The translations under genes and the position numbers were made by a program. This document shows positions 34,206 to 46,283 of a stretch of DNA of 64,000 nucleotides, in pieces. Positions within the stretch are counted from its first letter, which is position 1. Each line of letters starts with the position of its first letter. The stretch lies in contig CM065378.1 of assembly GCA_033060915.1 (NCBI GenBank), forward strand, positions 29,501,001 to 29,565,000, in the 5' to 3' direction. Under the pieces are notes generated by a model. That model was not told the DNA's origin. It ran no database searches and saw only the letters and a program-made list of their open reading frames with translations. Source of the stretch: Euryodendron excelsum (Eukaryota; Streptophyta; Magnoliopsida; Ericales; Pentaphylacaceae).

Positions 34206-34961
34206 ATGGCCGAAAAAGGAATCTCGGTGGGAAAATTCAAGGTGGAGCCCTTTGATGGAAAGAATAACTTTAGTCTGTGGCAAAGCACGGTTAGAGACAT
34301 TTTGGTGCAACAAAGGATGATCAAAGCACTTTTGGGCAAAGCAAATAAACCGGTAGACAAGAAAGATGATGTCTGGGAGGAACTTGAGATGAAGGCTATG
34401 AGTTCAATTCATTTATGTCTTGCACCAGAGGTAAAATACAATTTTTTGAATGAAGTATCTGCTCCAGTGTTATTAAAAAAATTGAAAACCCTCTATATAT
34501 CCAAATCACTCACAAATAAATTATTCCTAAAAAAGAAATTATATCAATTGCGGATGGAAGAAAGAACAAATATTATGGATCATCTCAATGTTTTTAATAA
34601 GTTTATCAATGAACTTTTAAGTATTGAGGTAAGAATTGAAGAGGATAAAGTTATTCTCCTCTTAGCTTCTTCTCCAAATTCTTTTGATACACTTGTGACT
34701 ACACTTTTGGTTGGGAAAGATACTCTTAGTACAGATGAGCTGACAACGGCTCTATTGGAGATGGAGATACTCAGAAAGTCAGGCAACAATTCCTAAGCAG
34801 AAGGGTTGGTGGCTAAAGGAGAATCAAGCCAGCAACGTGGAAGGAGCAATAACAGAGGCTCTGGAAATAAGGGATGGTCACATTCAAAATCAAGAGGAAC
34901 GAGTAGCAGGAAATTTAAGTGTTATTATTGTCAGAAATAAGGACACTTGAAGAGGGATTGC
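34206..34961 (+). pseudogene. Gag of the Tork-type copia element
   Basis: Begins MAEKGISVGKFKVEPFDG then NNFSLWQ, the standard copia gag start, and is open for 196 codons to a TAA at 34794. The same frame continues through a basic Gly/Ser/Arg stretch to a zinc knuckle at 34920-34961 (CYYCQK, stop, GHLKRDC). The TAA at 34938-34940 replaces a knuckle residue. In the family this protein forms the particle core and binds RNA through the knuckle. Two stops prevent a complete product. Confidence 0.85.
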
Positions 34962-37900
34962 ATGCAAATAAAGCGAGATCTAGAGGGAAAAGAAAATTCT
35001 CCTAATTTAGATCAAGCGGGCTTTGTACAAGATAGTACAGGTAATAATGGTGATTTATTATCGGTCACCACAGGTACGAACTATCTTGCTGACAAATGGA
35101 TTTTAGATTCTGGATGTTCTTACCACATGTGTCCTTATAGGAATGGTTTGATACTTATAAACCCTATATTGGAGGAACAGTTCTAATGGGTAACGATGTA
35201 GCTTGCAAGACTATTGGAATTGAAACTATTAAAACTAAAATGTTTGATGGTATGGTGAAAACTCTAGCTGACGTGTGACATGTCCCTGACCTCAAAAAGA
35301 ATTTAATTTCTTTGGGTACACTTGACTTTAATGGTTTTACCTTCACAGCAACAGGTGGGGTCGTAAAAGTTGTTAAAAGGGCCATGGTTGTCATAAAGGG
35401 AAAGAGACCAGAAAACTTGTATACATTGTTAGGGAGTACAATTATAGGTGGAGCATCTGTGACAACTCATTTGGATCCGGGTACTGACGACACTACTCTA
35501 TGGCATTTACGCCTTGGCCATAAAAAGTGAGAAAGGACTGTAGGAACTTCACAAACGCAATCTACTTGATGGGGTAAAAACTCGTAAACTTAATTTCTTG
35601 CAAGTATTGCTTGTATGGTAAATAGTGCAGGGTTAGCTTTAAAGTAGGACATCATACGAGCAAGGATGTGTTGGAGTATATAGACTCTGACGTGTGGGGA
35701 CCCGTGACAACTCCATCCAAAGGTGGAGCATTGTATTTTGTCACATTTATTAATGACTTTCCCAAGAAAGTATGGGTCTACTTCATGAAGCACAAAACTG
35801 AAGTGTTTGAAAAATTCAAGTAGTGGAGAGCAAAAATTAGAAAGCAGATAGAAAAGCAAGTCAAGTACTTACGGACGAACAACGGGATGGAGTATAAACA
35901 CCATAAGTTCAGAAAATTTTGCAAAACGAAAGGAATCACTAGTCATTATACTACATTAGGAAGGCCACAACAAAATGGTTTAGCAGAAAGAATGAACAGG
36001 ACCCTGTTAGAAATAACAAGGTGCATGAGAATACATGCAGGCTTGCCAAAATCATTTTGGGTTGAGGCTGTTAACATGACATGTTATATTGTTAACAGGT
36101 CACCATCGTCAGCTATTAATACCAAAGTCCCTTAAGATGTTTGGACAGGTAAACCAATTGATTATTCTAATTTGAGAATATTTGGTTGTCTAGCTTATGT
36201 TCACATGCAGGAACAACAATGGTCAAAGTAAGACCCAAAGTCAAAACAGTGCATATTTGATGGTTATGAAAAAGGCGTAAAAGGGTTCAAACATTGGGAT
36301 CCAGTTGCACGGACGGTTATGATCAACAGAGATGTCGTCTTCAATGAAACACACATGCTGAATTTAAATAAGGATGAAGTCAATAAGGAGGTGGAAGCTC
36401 ATGGTGAAAAATCATCAGTCTAAGTGGAGTCAGATGAAACACAATGGTCTAGTAGAGATGATGATACACCATCATCTTCTCTGGAAGAAACATCTGATGA
36501 TGAAAGGCAGCAAGAACCCATTACTATTGCTACTAGAAGAGAGAAAAGGACCAATAAGGCACCAGTCAGGTATGGCTTTAAAGACATGGTTTCTTTCGCA
36601 TTAACTGTTGGCAGTGGAAATCCATCTTCTTTTTAGGAAGCGATCAACGACAAAGAAAGTGAAAAGTTGATGATTGCAATGATGGATGAAATGGAGTCTT
36701 TACGCAAGAACAATACTTGGGAGCTTGTTAAAAAACCCAAGGGACGAAAAGTGATTGGTTGCAAGTGGGTATATCGGAAAAAGAAACCTACATCAGAGAA
36801 CGAAGGAGAAAAATTCAAGGCTTGGCTTGTAGTTAAAGGGTACAGGCAAGTTGAAGGGATTGACTATAACGAAATTTTTTCTCCTGTTGTAAAGCATTCT
36901 TCTATTCTTGTTATGTTAGCCATGGTAGCTATGTTTGACCTTGAGTTGTAGCAGCTTGATGTGAAAATAGCATTCCTTCATGGGGAATTGGAGGAGGAAA
37001 TATTTACAGAGCAACCAAAAGGATTCAAGGAACAAGGTAAAGAGCATCTAGTATGTAATCTCAAAAGATCTCTTTACGGGTTAAAACAGTCTCCTAGATA
37101 GTGGTACAAAAGGTTTGATTCCTATATGGTACTTATTGGAGATGGTTCTTTTATTATTCTGAAGCTTTATGTTGATGATATGTTAATTGTTTCAAATAAC
37201 ATTCATGAGCTAGATTTATTGAAGTCTAGATTAAGAGAAGAATTTGCATGAATGATCTTAGCACTGCTAAAAAGATCCTTAGAATGGAAATATATAGGGA
37301 CTGAGAAAAAAGCCAACTATAGGTATCACAGAAGAAATATATGGAGAAGGTGATAGAGAGATTTAACATGACAAATGCAAAAACCGGTCAGTACTCCTCT
37401 AGCTAACCACTTTAAATTATCTGCTAGATCATGTCCTTCTACAGATAATGAGGTGGAGGAAATATCTCGAGTGCCTTACGCTAGTGTAGTGGGAAGCTTA
37501 ATGTATGTCGTGGTTTGCAGTTAGCCAGATATCTCACATGCAATCAGTGTTGTAAGTAAGTAAATGGATAATCCAGGAAAGGAACACTAGAATGCAGTCA
37601 AATGGATATTCAGGTAATTGAGCAGCACGGTGGATTTCGGTATCTTGTATCAGAAATAAGAAGAAATAGGACAAGTTGTGGGCTATGTAGATGCAGATTA
37701 TACAGGAGATCTGGATAAGCGGAGGTCTACTACATGTTATATATTTACTCTTGTAAGTGGGACTATCAGTTGGAAAGCTATGCTTCAATCAACTCCCGCT
37801 TTATCCACAACTGAAGCGAAATATATGGCAACAGTGGAAGCTGCCAAGGAAGCTTTGTGGTTGACAGGTTTAGTCAAGGAATTGGGGTTGAAGCAAGAAG

Positions 37901-38076
37901 GCTTGGAGTTGTATTATGATAGTCAAAGTGCGATTCATTTGGCGAAAAATCAAGTTTATCATGCCCGGACAAAACACATCGACGTGAGGTATCATGCCGT
38001 CAGAGGATGGACAGAAGAAGGCAAGACAGAATTTAAAAAAAGATTTATATTGAGAATAATGCAGCAGATATGTTAA
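34947..38076 (+). pseudogene. Pol of the Tork-type copia element (protease, integrase, RT, RNase H)
   Basis: Protease active site WILDSGCSYHM at about 35090-35130. Pre-integrase motif LWHLRLGHK near 35500-35530. Integrase follows with DVWGPVTTPSKGG and later GRPQQNGLAERMNRT (35690-36135). Reverse transcriptase runs from NTWELVKKPKGRKVIGCKWV (36700s) to YVDDM at 37168-37182. RNase H has [10 protein letters not shown] and STTEAKYMA, with DSQSAIHLA (37678-38076). Stops occur at 35823, 36134, 36621, 36948 and 37099 among others. About 20 residues between FDSYM and GDGSFIILKLYVDD appear deleted. It is nonfunctional. Tork/Tnt1 placement is by overall resemblance. Confidence 0.85.
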
Positions 38077-38243
38077 CAAAGCCGATGACTACACAAAAGT
38101 TCAAGCACTGCTTGGACTTGATCAATCTTCTACACTATTAAAGATTAGAAGAACATCCCAAAGTGTGGGGATGAGCATCTACATTTAGATGCGAACCTAA
38201 AGTTTCAAGTGGAGGCATTTGCATTTTTGCCAAGGTGGATAAT

Positions 38244-38806
38244 TGTTGAGAATGGCTGCAACTTCAAAGCCATCAAAGTTACAGTAGTCAACAATTTTCA
38301 AAGCTACAGTAATCACACAGCCGTCAGAGCTATAGTAGTCAACAGCCGTCAGAGCTATAGTAGTCAACAATCGTTAGAGCTACAATAGTCAACAGTCGTT
38401 ATAGCTACAATACTATTTGCCCTTGTTTTTCAACTTATTTACAAGTGTGCCATGACTCATTTCTCCTATAATAGCCAACGAATATCCCATTTTCAAGACA
38501 CAGTCAGAAGAGGAGAAAGTGGGGTTTTCTTTACTGAGTTTGAGAGGGTGAGTTGAGACAGGTGTACAAAGGTTTAAAGGCTTGGGTTTGAGTTATTAAA
38601 CTTGAGTGTATACTTGTATTATTATTCTAAATTTTTCTCAGTAGTAAAGAAGGAGATCGGAGCATGCCCCGTGGACGTAAGCAATCTTGCCAAACCACCC
38701 TAAATATTGGTGTCAATTTTCTTTTGTGTGCTTTGATTGTTTTGATTTCTTTTATTATTATTTTTCTGTCATTCATACTGACCAATTGCTGCAAGAATTC
38801 TCAACA
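38244..38806 (+). repeat. 3' LTR of the Tork-type element
   Basis: 563 bp, longer than the 5' LTR because the unit agccgtcagagctatagtag is present in extra copies (38310-38400). Confidence 0.88.
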
Positions 38807-41507
38807 CTTAGTGCAAGAGATAGGGAGCATGAGGTAGCAGATGCTTTCTCATCCAGTTAAACTCTGTAAGTTGGATATGAGTTCAAAAATTGGTAGATTG
38901 CAATACTGATTAGAAGAAAAATAGAGGATATCAATTACCTCATGTTCTTTCCATGGTGACAAGGGAGGCTTTCTCTTTTCCTTTTCCTCATTTATCTCGG
39001 TTTGTAATTTTCTGAATTTGTGAAGATGGACTCTTTATTACTTTTACACTATGATTGGATCTTGTATTTGTGGAGGAAAACAAAAAAATAGGAAAAGGAA
39101 ATGAAGTGGAAGAAGTCAAATTTCTTTCTTTCATTTTGTTGGTTAGGAAAATGAGAAAAAAAAATTGAATAGGTATTTATCAAAAGAAACATTCTTTTTT
39201 TAGTTATCCAAAAAATAAATATACATAGGTAATTTCATCTCCATTACATTTTTCCTTTCCTTGAGAAATCTAGGATTCTAACATATCATTATTATTTGTA
39301 AGATACAGCAGATAGATTATTACAGTGGATAGATTATTAACTATAATTATCCATTTTTTTGGGAGCTGTGTAAAATAGCTGAACAAAAAAATTTCTTTAT
39401 ATTTTGCTCCACCTAAGCTTAATAAGTTTACCATACTGGAAGCAAAATACTGTCCTCTCTCTTTTCTGAAGGTATTTTGTGTTGAATCACCTACAGTGGG
39501 TGCTCCTGTGGTTCTAGAATCTCCCACTTTTCGTATTTTGAAAATATGTTTCAAACCTTTCCTTCATATAGTTCGAGATGAGATTCCGATTTTGCTTATT
39601 TTGATGGACAAAATTGGTTAAAATTGATAAATTGTATGTACACTAGGCTTACACAAGAGTTCAAATTCCTTGTTATTAACAGTGGCAACATACAGAGTAC
39701 TTTATCCATATGCCTGCTGCATGATTAAGTCTTGAGCTTGAAGTTAGTGATTGGGGTTAACCTTGTCTTGTAGGGCTGACATTTTCCAGAACAAGATGGA
39801 TAAAATTGGAGGTTATTCTGTCATTGTCTCAAGCTGTGGTAAATATATCCTTAATCAAAGTGCTGTGATTAAAAATAGTTTTAATTATTTTAGGCATACT
39901 GCCTATTCGTTTCTCTTGTTGATCGTTATTATCACTGTAACTTTCATGATCCCCGTCCTGAAAAAATAAGAATGGTAGCACAAAATTTGGATGTTTAAAT
40001 ATTAGATTTGATACACAATTTACGTTTGATACCCACATCTACTAAGTACTCTGTTTGTTTCTCTGGAAATAAGGGAAGTCGTTTGTTTGTTATTTATTGC
40101 ATCGAGTATCATATTGATGCGGATAATATAGCGGAAGATTACTTGGAGACCCGGAGGCGTCGTTATGCCCGCACGGCGCGTGGACCGGTAGTCGGTAAAC
40201 TTCAATCGGCCGTAACTTTGATCTGTAACTCTGTTTTCTTATTATAATATATTTTCGAAAAGCTAGCGGTTGTGAAAAAACGCTCCTAAGTATGATTTTT
40301 TTAGGTTTTCGTCAGTTTTTCTTATTAACTCGGTTTGTCACTAGCTCTAGGGTTTCGTGCCGCTTATTTATACTCTTTTTTAAGGCGTTTCCGCAGTTTT
40401 GAGATTAATAAAGTTTGTGTGTGATTTTACACCTCTTTCCAATCGTTCGGTATTTTTTGCTAATCAACGAGCGTTTGATGCCCTTAAGCCTGATATTCGT
40501 GGTGAATCAACAAGTTGGAGGAAGGATCCTAATCCGACATTCGTGGTGAATCAACGGACTAGGGTTGATTATCTTGTTCTTGAACCCCATTGCATCACAT
40601 ATCTCTCTAGTCCCACCCAAATCATTTGGCACATCAGCTTTATTATGATTTTTCGATTGGAAAAAAGTCTAATCTCATCTCAGAGAAGTCAAAGAGAAAT
40701 TGCGTTGAGAAAGATTCAATTGCCATTTCAAGCATCCATTGACTGTAATTTAGGGGAAACGGCCGGCTATGCCATATAGAGTTTAAAGTATATGCTACTT
40801 ACATGAGCTGTATGTAGATTTTTTATGCTAACATTTGTGAAGAGTATACTTATAGTTAATGACAAGCGGATACTCATTTTTCTCATGTGGCTTTGGACAT
40901 AAATTTTCTGTTGCATAGGATAAATCAAAAGCATAAAAAAAAATGGGTAAAGGAAAAAGGAAAAAGCTTGTGGTGATTCATTTTTGCAAAGCAAGAATCC
41001 CTTTGCTTGGCATTATTGTGTCGATTGGGATGAATCCTTACTTGTGTTTTTACTTTCTGACAAGAATTCTTTTTCTTTGGTACTCAAGGAGAGGAGTCAG
41101 AATCATTTATCAGAAGAAAACTTCTACTTCCGAAGACAAGAAATCCTTTGCCCATCAAAGAGGGAAAGAATATGGTTCTACGTTTATTTATAGAACACAA
41201 CATCAAGTGATGAAGGAAAGCATAAACATATTCTATCCTTGTCCTGAAGATCGAAGACCATCACAAGGCTTTAGGTGTCCTTTTTTCCAAGACAAGAATC
41301 CCTTTGCTTCTCAGGAGGAAAGAATAAGTTTCTATGTTTATTTACAGAGCAGAATATGAAGTGATGAAGGAAAGCATAACATAAATTATATTCTCTGGTA
41401 ACAGACTATGACTGGAACTTTTTAGGCCTTATAATGGGATTTGATTGTTAGGCTATCGAAATCCATTTGCTCATTTGTATCTTCATTTTTTCATCAGAGA
41501 GAGAAAA
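38807..41507 (+). other. NLR leader module, copy A
   Basis: Noncoding sequence collinear with 44515-46283: matching blocks include tgcaagagatagggagcat, tgggtgctcctgtggttc, ggcggatactcatttt and gacaagaaatcctttgccca. It precedes an NLR N-terminal remnant, as copy C precedes the NLR pseudogene, so it is probably promoter and 5' leader. A solo LTR (40115-40597) interrupts it. Near 40985-41340 a unit with caagaatccctttgct recurs about three times. Confidence 0.65.
40110..40602 (+). mobile_element. Solo LTR with perfect CATAT target duplication
   Basis: LTR 40115-40597 (483 bp) has termini tgatgc and gcatca, with catat at 40110-40114 and 40598-40602. It is homologous to the solo LTR at 42645-43248; shared text includes ggccgtaactttgatctgtaa (or a near variant) and gtgaatcaacgg. 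The orientation is assigned from a possible TATA-like stretch and is not secure. No coding sequence. Confidence 0.8.
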
Positions 41508-41645
41508 GAGAGTGTGGTGAGCTTTTTGATTGAAAAGCTTTCACGCTTTTTTCAAGAAGAGTTGAAATTTTTGGGTGGAGTTAGAGTGTTCATCAGAGAC
41601 GAGCTGGAGTTGGCACAAGTTAAACAAATCTCAAGCTTAATTTAA
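41508..41645 (+). pseudogene. Truncated NLR coiled-coil remnant, copy A
   Basis: Encodes ESVVSFLIEKLSRFFQEELK then FLGGVR, almost the same as the N-terminus of the NLR at 46294. It then jumps to LAQVKQ and stops at 41643. The start codon is missing and an internal deletion removes most of the Rx-type coiled coil. No NB-ARC or LRR follows. It is a relic of a duplicated locus, about 45 codons. Confidence 0.8.
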
Positions 41646-42229
41646 CCTCCCCTAGTTAATTTAGTGATTTCTAAGGATCACCAATGCATTTTTAGGGTGG
41701 CTACAGTTGTGCCCGTGCCATTCTTGGGTTAAATTGCAAATGGTTGAGAATAGGCGAGGATTAGGTTTTTCTTTTTTGGTCTTTATCAGGATTTATCTTC
41801 TACTGATTAGAGACACAGTACATATTTGTGGATGTTGCTTACATACCAAAGCAAACAGCCATCCCCACTCCGACAACAACACGCACACCTTAAAAAAAGA
41901 AGGGCCAAAAAAGAGAAGACCGAGGGAGAGAGAGAAAACCACTACATATGCAATTAGGTTGTACTTTTCTAAACTAAAAAAAATAATACATTGATTCTGA
42001 ATTACTAATTTGAATCAATCAATATATTTTGTTAATAATATTAGCTATTAAGCTATATGCTAGGCAATTTAGTAAAAAATTATCATGTAACTTGCATATG
42101 CTTATAAAAATATTATTTTATATCTAAATTGACCTTCTGTTTTAGTAATTATTATCTAATGATTAAAATGCCTATTGAGTTGTCAATATATTTATATATC
42201 ATTCCAATGAACATTTCTGTCGATGTAGT
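41646..42229. other. AT-rich spacer between leader copies A and B
   Basis: No gene was recognised. The segment between the NLR remnant and the next leader copy is unremarkable. Confidence 0.45.
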
Positions 42230-43500
42230 CGTAATTTATCCTCTGGGTTTGTAGTCGTCTAAACTTGTGAAGATGGACTCTATTACTTTTTGTCCTCTGA
42301 CTGGGTCTTGGATTTGTAGGGGCAAGAAAAAGAAAGGAAATGAAAATAAAGTAAACAAATATATTTTTTGTTTCTCTATCTGGTTGTTTAGAAAAATGAG
42401 AGGAAAATAAATAATTATTTATCAATATATATATATAAATATATTGTTTTAGTTACCCAAAAAATACATATTCATATATATAATTTCATTTCCCTTACAT
42501 TTTCCTTTCCGTTGATGATTCCAATATTCAAACATGTCATTAACGAAGTCCCAGCCATCACAGTGCTTGACAAAATATATATGAAAGATATAGGAGACAG
42601 ATTATTTACTGTTTTTATTTTTTTTTCTCCATTTGATGGGAGAAAGATGTGAATACCATAGCAGAAGACTACTTCGAGACCCAGAGACGTCGTTATGCCC
42701 GTGCGGTGAGTAGAATTAGCCAGTACAATATCAGCTGGTCGGTAAACTTCAAACGGCCGTAACTTTTACTGTGTAACTCTGTTTTCTTATTATAATATGT
42801 TTTCGAAAAGGTATCGACGAGACGAAGGCCTTGGAAAACTATGCAACATCGCTTTCGTTTTCCAGCCGAAATTAACGCAAAAAAAAAATGCTTCTAAGTA
42901 TGACTTTTGGCCTGTTTAGTGTTTTGGACCTGTTTTCTGGGTTTTCTTTTAAAATGGTTTGTTCTAAGCCCTAGGGTTTTGTGTCGCACGTCTAGGGTTT
43001 TGAACCGTCTATTTATGTTTTTATTTGTAAATTTTGCAAGGGGTCTTTTTTTGAATAATACAGATTGTGTGCGAGGTTGCACCTTTTCCTAATCGTTTGG
43101 TATTCTTGCGAATCAACAGACTTTTGATGTCTTTGAATCTGATATTCGTTGTGAATCAATAGATTGGAAGAAGAATTTTAATTCGTTATTCGTGATGAAT
43201 CAACGGGATAGGGTTGGTTATCCCCTTCTTTTAATCCCCGCTGCATCAGAGCAGCAAAAGGTCAGACAGCTGGTCAAAGAATTTCCTTTATATTTTGCTA
43301 CACTGAAGCTTAATCTTACTATACTGGAAGCATATGTAGTTTTCTTTCATTTCTGGAGCTATTATCTGTTGCGCTGGGTGCTCCTGTAATTCAGAAATCT
43401 CGCACTTCCTCGTATTTTGATGATTATTCAATGTTTGGGTTGGCGCGATGAGATCTCTCACAGAGGGTTGTATGATGTTGAGGAGCAATGCTCTCTGCCA
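42230..43500 (+). other. NLR leader module, copy B (partial)
   Basis: Matches copies A and C: aacttgtgaagatggactct, then after a solo LTR gagcagcaaaaggtcagacag and gggtgctcctgt. It ends without a downstream NLR fragment. Together with A and C this shows at least three copies of the leader in tandem. Confidence 0.6.
42640..43253 (+). mobile_element. Solo LTR of the same family, near-perfect target duplication
   Basis: LTR 42645-43248 (604 bp) ends gcatca. Flanks are gagaa on the left and gagca on the right (4 of 5). The unoccupied site is visible in copy C at about 45020 (gggagcagcaaaatg), which supports gagca as the original target. About 100 bases longer than the copy at 40115, mainly around 42815-42890. 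Confidence 0.8.
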
Positions 43501-44460
43501 TAGTAAGTAAAGTCTAGATGCATTAGTGAATCCTTTTCTGGATCTTTGTTTAACAAAGCTAAGCCTCACCTGCCAAGTCATGGAATTGCTATTTGCATTG
43601 CCATTGCAAAGTCACGGACTAGCCAATGAAAAAAAAAAAAAAAAAAACACGATTGATTGGTTTGAGTTCAATTGAAATAGGGGTACTTTGAGCTATATAT
43701 GCTTTCATATAACTACAATACACAGTAAAATACAATATGGCAAAAAATCATATGTTATACTGATGGTATAATATGGTTTTTTAAAAATTTGGGCATTCTG
43801 ATCTTAGAGAAGCTCGCATGAAACTGAGGATTGACTAGATCGGATTAAAGTAGGTTATGTGTCAATATTCCATTCAATTTAGAATCTTTTCTTCCTTTTT
43901 TTTCACTTATGGATTGTAGAGTCTTCCTTGGAAGCTATTATTATGTGGAATTATTCAATTTTAATTACATATCAGTGTCAATAGTAATTAAAATTTGAAG
44001 TTCAGTCTCATGAAAGTTGTGTTAAATAAGAATAACATCCTTTCAGTGGACCCAATGATCATATTATAAAGCAACTCATTTCAAAAGCCGTGTATAATTA
44101 TGATTGTTAGTTTGTTTCCAATGCTTGGGATCTTTTCTCAACAAGCATTAAATTATTTCTGAAGACCAAAACTTACCTCTTTATGGGAATAAATGCTCAT
44201 TATACTGTGAAGTTATACCCAAATGAGTGTGCAACGGACAGTATTATCTGAACAATTCTGAGTTTTGGTTCTTTAGTGGGTTAAAAGCCCTGCTGCTTTT
44301 TTCCCTTTTCTTTTGGAGCTCTCCCTACTTGTTTATGGACATAGAAATATTTGTGTAAGGTATTTTATTTTCCAAGTCATTGTAGGCTTATGGCTAGGGT
44401 ACTTTTTTGGTTTTCGAGGTTTCTAAGGGATGTATATTGGAAGATTAAAATTGAGGTTGG
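43501..44460. other. Spacer between leader copies B and C
   Basis: AT-rich noncoding DNA with a poly-A run (43628-43647). Nothing else was recognised. Confidence 0.45.
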
Positions 44461-46195
44461 ATGGGAGACTTGAAAAGGTGTGAGATTGCTCTTGGTGTCA
44501 TGGAAGTCGTCAATGCAAGAGATAGAGAGCATTCGGGCATGAGTTTCAGATCAAAAGTGGTATATTGCAATACTGAGAAGGAAAAACAGAGGATAACAGT
44601 TACCTCAACTTCTTTCCATGTCACAAGCGAGGCTTTCTCCTTTCTTTTTCCTCATTCATCTGGTTTGTAGTTGTCTAAATTTGTGAAGACCGATCCTTTA
44701 TTAGAATTTGTTTAAAGAAAAAAAAAAATAAAAAATAAAATAAAATGAAAAAAGCTAAATTCCTTTATTTTGTTTAGTTGGGTAGGAAAATAAAAAGGAA
44801 ATAAATAGGTATGTCAAAAAAATCTATTCTTTTGTTTAGTTACCCAAAAAAATAATACATATAGGTAATTTCATCTTCCCTATTATTTTCCTTTCCTTGA
44901 CAAGTCTACGATTCAAACATATCATTTACGAGGTCCCCAACTTCAGTGTACACGGCAAAATAAATATGAAAAGATACAGGAGATAGATATATTACTATAA
45001 ATTTTTTCACATTATTTGGGAGCAGCAAAATGTCAGATAGCTGAACAAAAAAAACCTTTCTTTATATTTTGCTCGGCTGAAGCTGGACTTTACTATATTG
45101 GAAGCAAAATATAGTTTTCTCCATTTTCTGAAGGCACTTTGTGTTGAATAGTTACACTGGGTGCTCCTGTGGTTCAAGAATCTTCCAGTTGCTTGTATTT
45201 TGAAAATTTATTTCTAACCTTTCGGTTGAAAAAGTTCAAGATCACAGTTCGATTTTACTTATTTTTATGGAGAAATTGGATAAAAATTGATAAACTGTAT
45301 GTACACTAGGCATACACAGAGAGTTCAAATTTCCTTGTTATTAACAGTGGCAACATACAGTACTATACTTTAACCATATGCCTGCTTCATGATTAATCAT
45401 TGACCTTGACATAAGTGATTGGTGTAAGCTTGTCTTGTGTGGCTGAAGTTTTAGACCAATATGGATTTAAATTGGAGGTTAATCTGTCATCGCATCTCAT
45501 GCTGCAGTATATATATCCTTAATCAAGTTTTATGATTCAAACTAGCTTTAATTCTCTGAAGGAATACCACCTATTGATTTCTCTTGTTGATTGTTATCAA
45601 CAATCTATTTTTCATGATCCTAGACTTGAAGTAACAATAAGGGCATAAAGTTCTTGGCTTAATAACAGGCGGATACTCATTTTCATCATGTGGCTTTGGT
45701 CTATTTTTCTCTTGTAGTTTTTCTGATAAGCTTCTCTTTTGTTTCATTCCTTTTTCTTTCAAATGGGTCCTCAAGGAGAGGAATCACAATCCTTGGCCAT
45801 AAGAAGAAAACATGCATTCCATGACTTTTACTTCCAAAGACAAGAAATCCTTTGCCCATCAAAGACGGAAAGAATGTGGTTCTACGTTTATTTACAGAAC
45901 ACAATATCAAGTGATAAAGGAAAAGCACAAACATATTATATCCTTGTCCAGAAGATTGAAGACAATCACAAGGCTTTAGGTGACTCCTGTTTTCCAAGAC
46001 AAGAATACCTTTGCTTGTCAGGAGGAAAGAATTCTATGCTTATTTACAGAGCAGAATATCGAGCGATGAAGGAAAGCATAACAGAAGTTATAATCTCTGG
46101 TAACTGCATATGACTGGTATTTATAAGGCCCCATAGTGGGATTCGATTGTCAGGCTATTGAAAATCCATTTGCTCATTTGTATCTTCATTTTTTC

Positions 46196-46259
<64 letters not shown>

Positions 46260-46283
46260 AAAAAAAAAAAGAGAGAAGAGAAA
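44461..46283 (+). promoter_or_regulatory. NLR leader module, copy C (upstream of the NLR pseudogene)
   Basis: This is the uninterrupted version of the module and runs directly into the NLR start. It contains an internal ~160-bp duplication (caagaaatcctttgcccatc near 45840 and caagaatacctttgcttgtc near 46000) and a long GA repeat just before the ATG. ORFs of 124 and 98 codons on the two strands here overlap the duplication and look non-genic. Whether the module is promoter, leader or both cannot be told. Confidence 0.5.
46200..46252 (+). repeat. (GA)n microsatellite followed by a poly-A run
   Basis: About 26 uninterrupted ag/ga units end at 46252, then gg and a run of 17 A. It lies about 30 bases upstream of the NLR start codon. 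In copy A the same place holds only a few GA units. Confidence 0.95.

Larger units (their letters stand above)
33615..38806 (+). mobile_element. Ty1-copia element of Tork/Tnt1 type with perfect 5-bp target duplication
   Basis: LTRs at 33615-34119 (505 bp) and 38244-38806 (563 bp), both tgttgaga...caaca. The flanking target duplication is CTTAG (33610-33614 and 38807-38811). A Met-tRNA-type primer site (tggtatcagaa) follows the 5' LTR. The domain order gag, protease, integrase, reverse transcriptase, RNase H is that of copia. The paralogous site at about 44513-44520 lacks the insertion. Internal stops and a deletion make it non-autonomous. Confidence 0.9.

Noticed and set aside
39270..40247. 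ORFs of 60-94 codons in leader copy A
   Set aside because: The matching positions in copies B and C are not open; noncoding homology explains them.
45571..46113. ORFs of 98 and 124 codons in NLR leader copy C
   Set aside because: They cover an internal duplication, are not conserved as ORFs in copy A and carry no motif.
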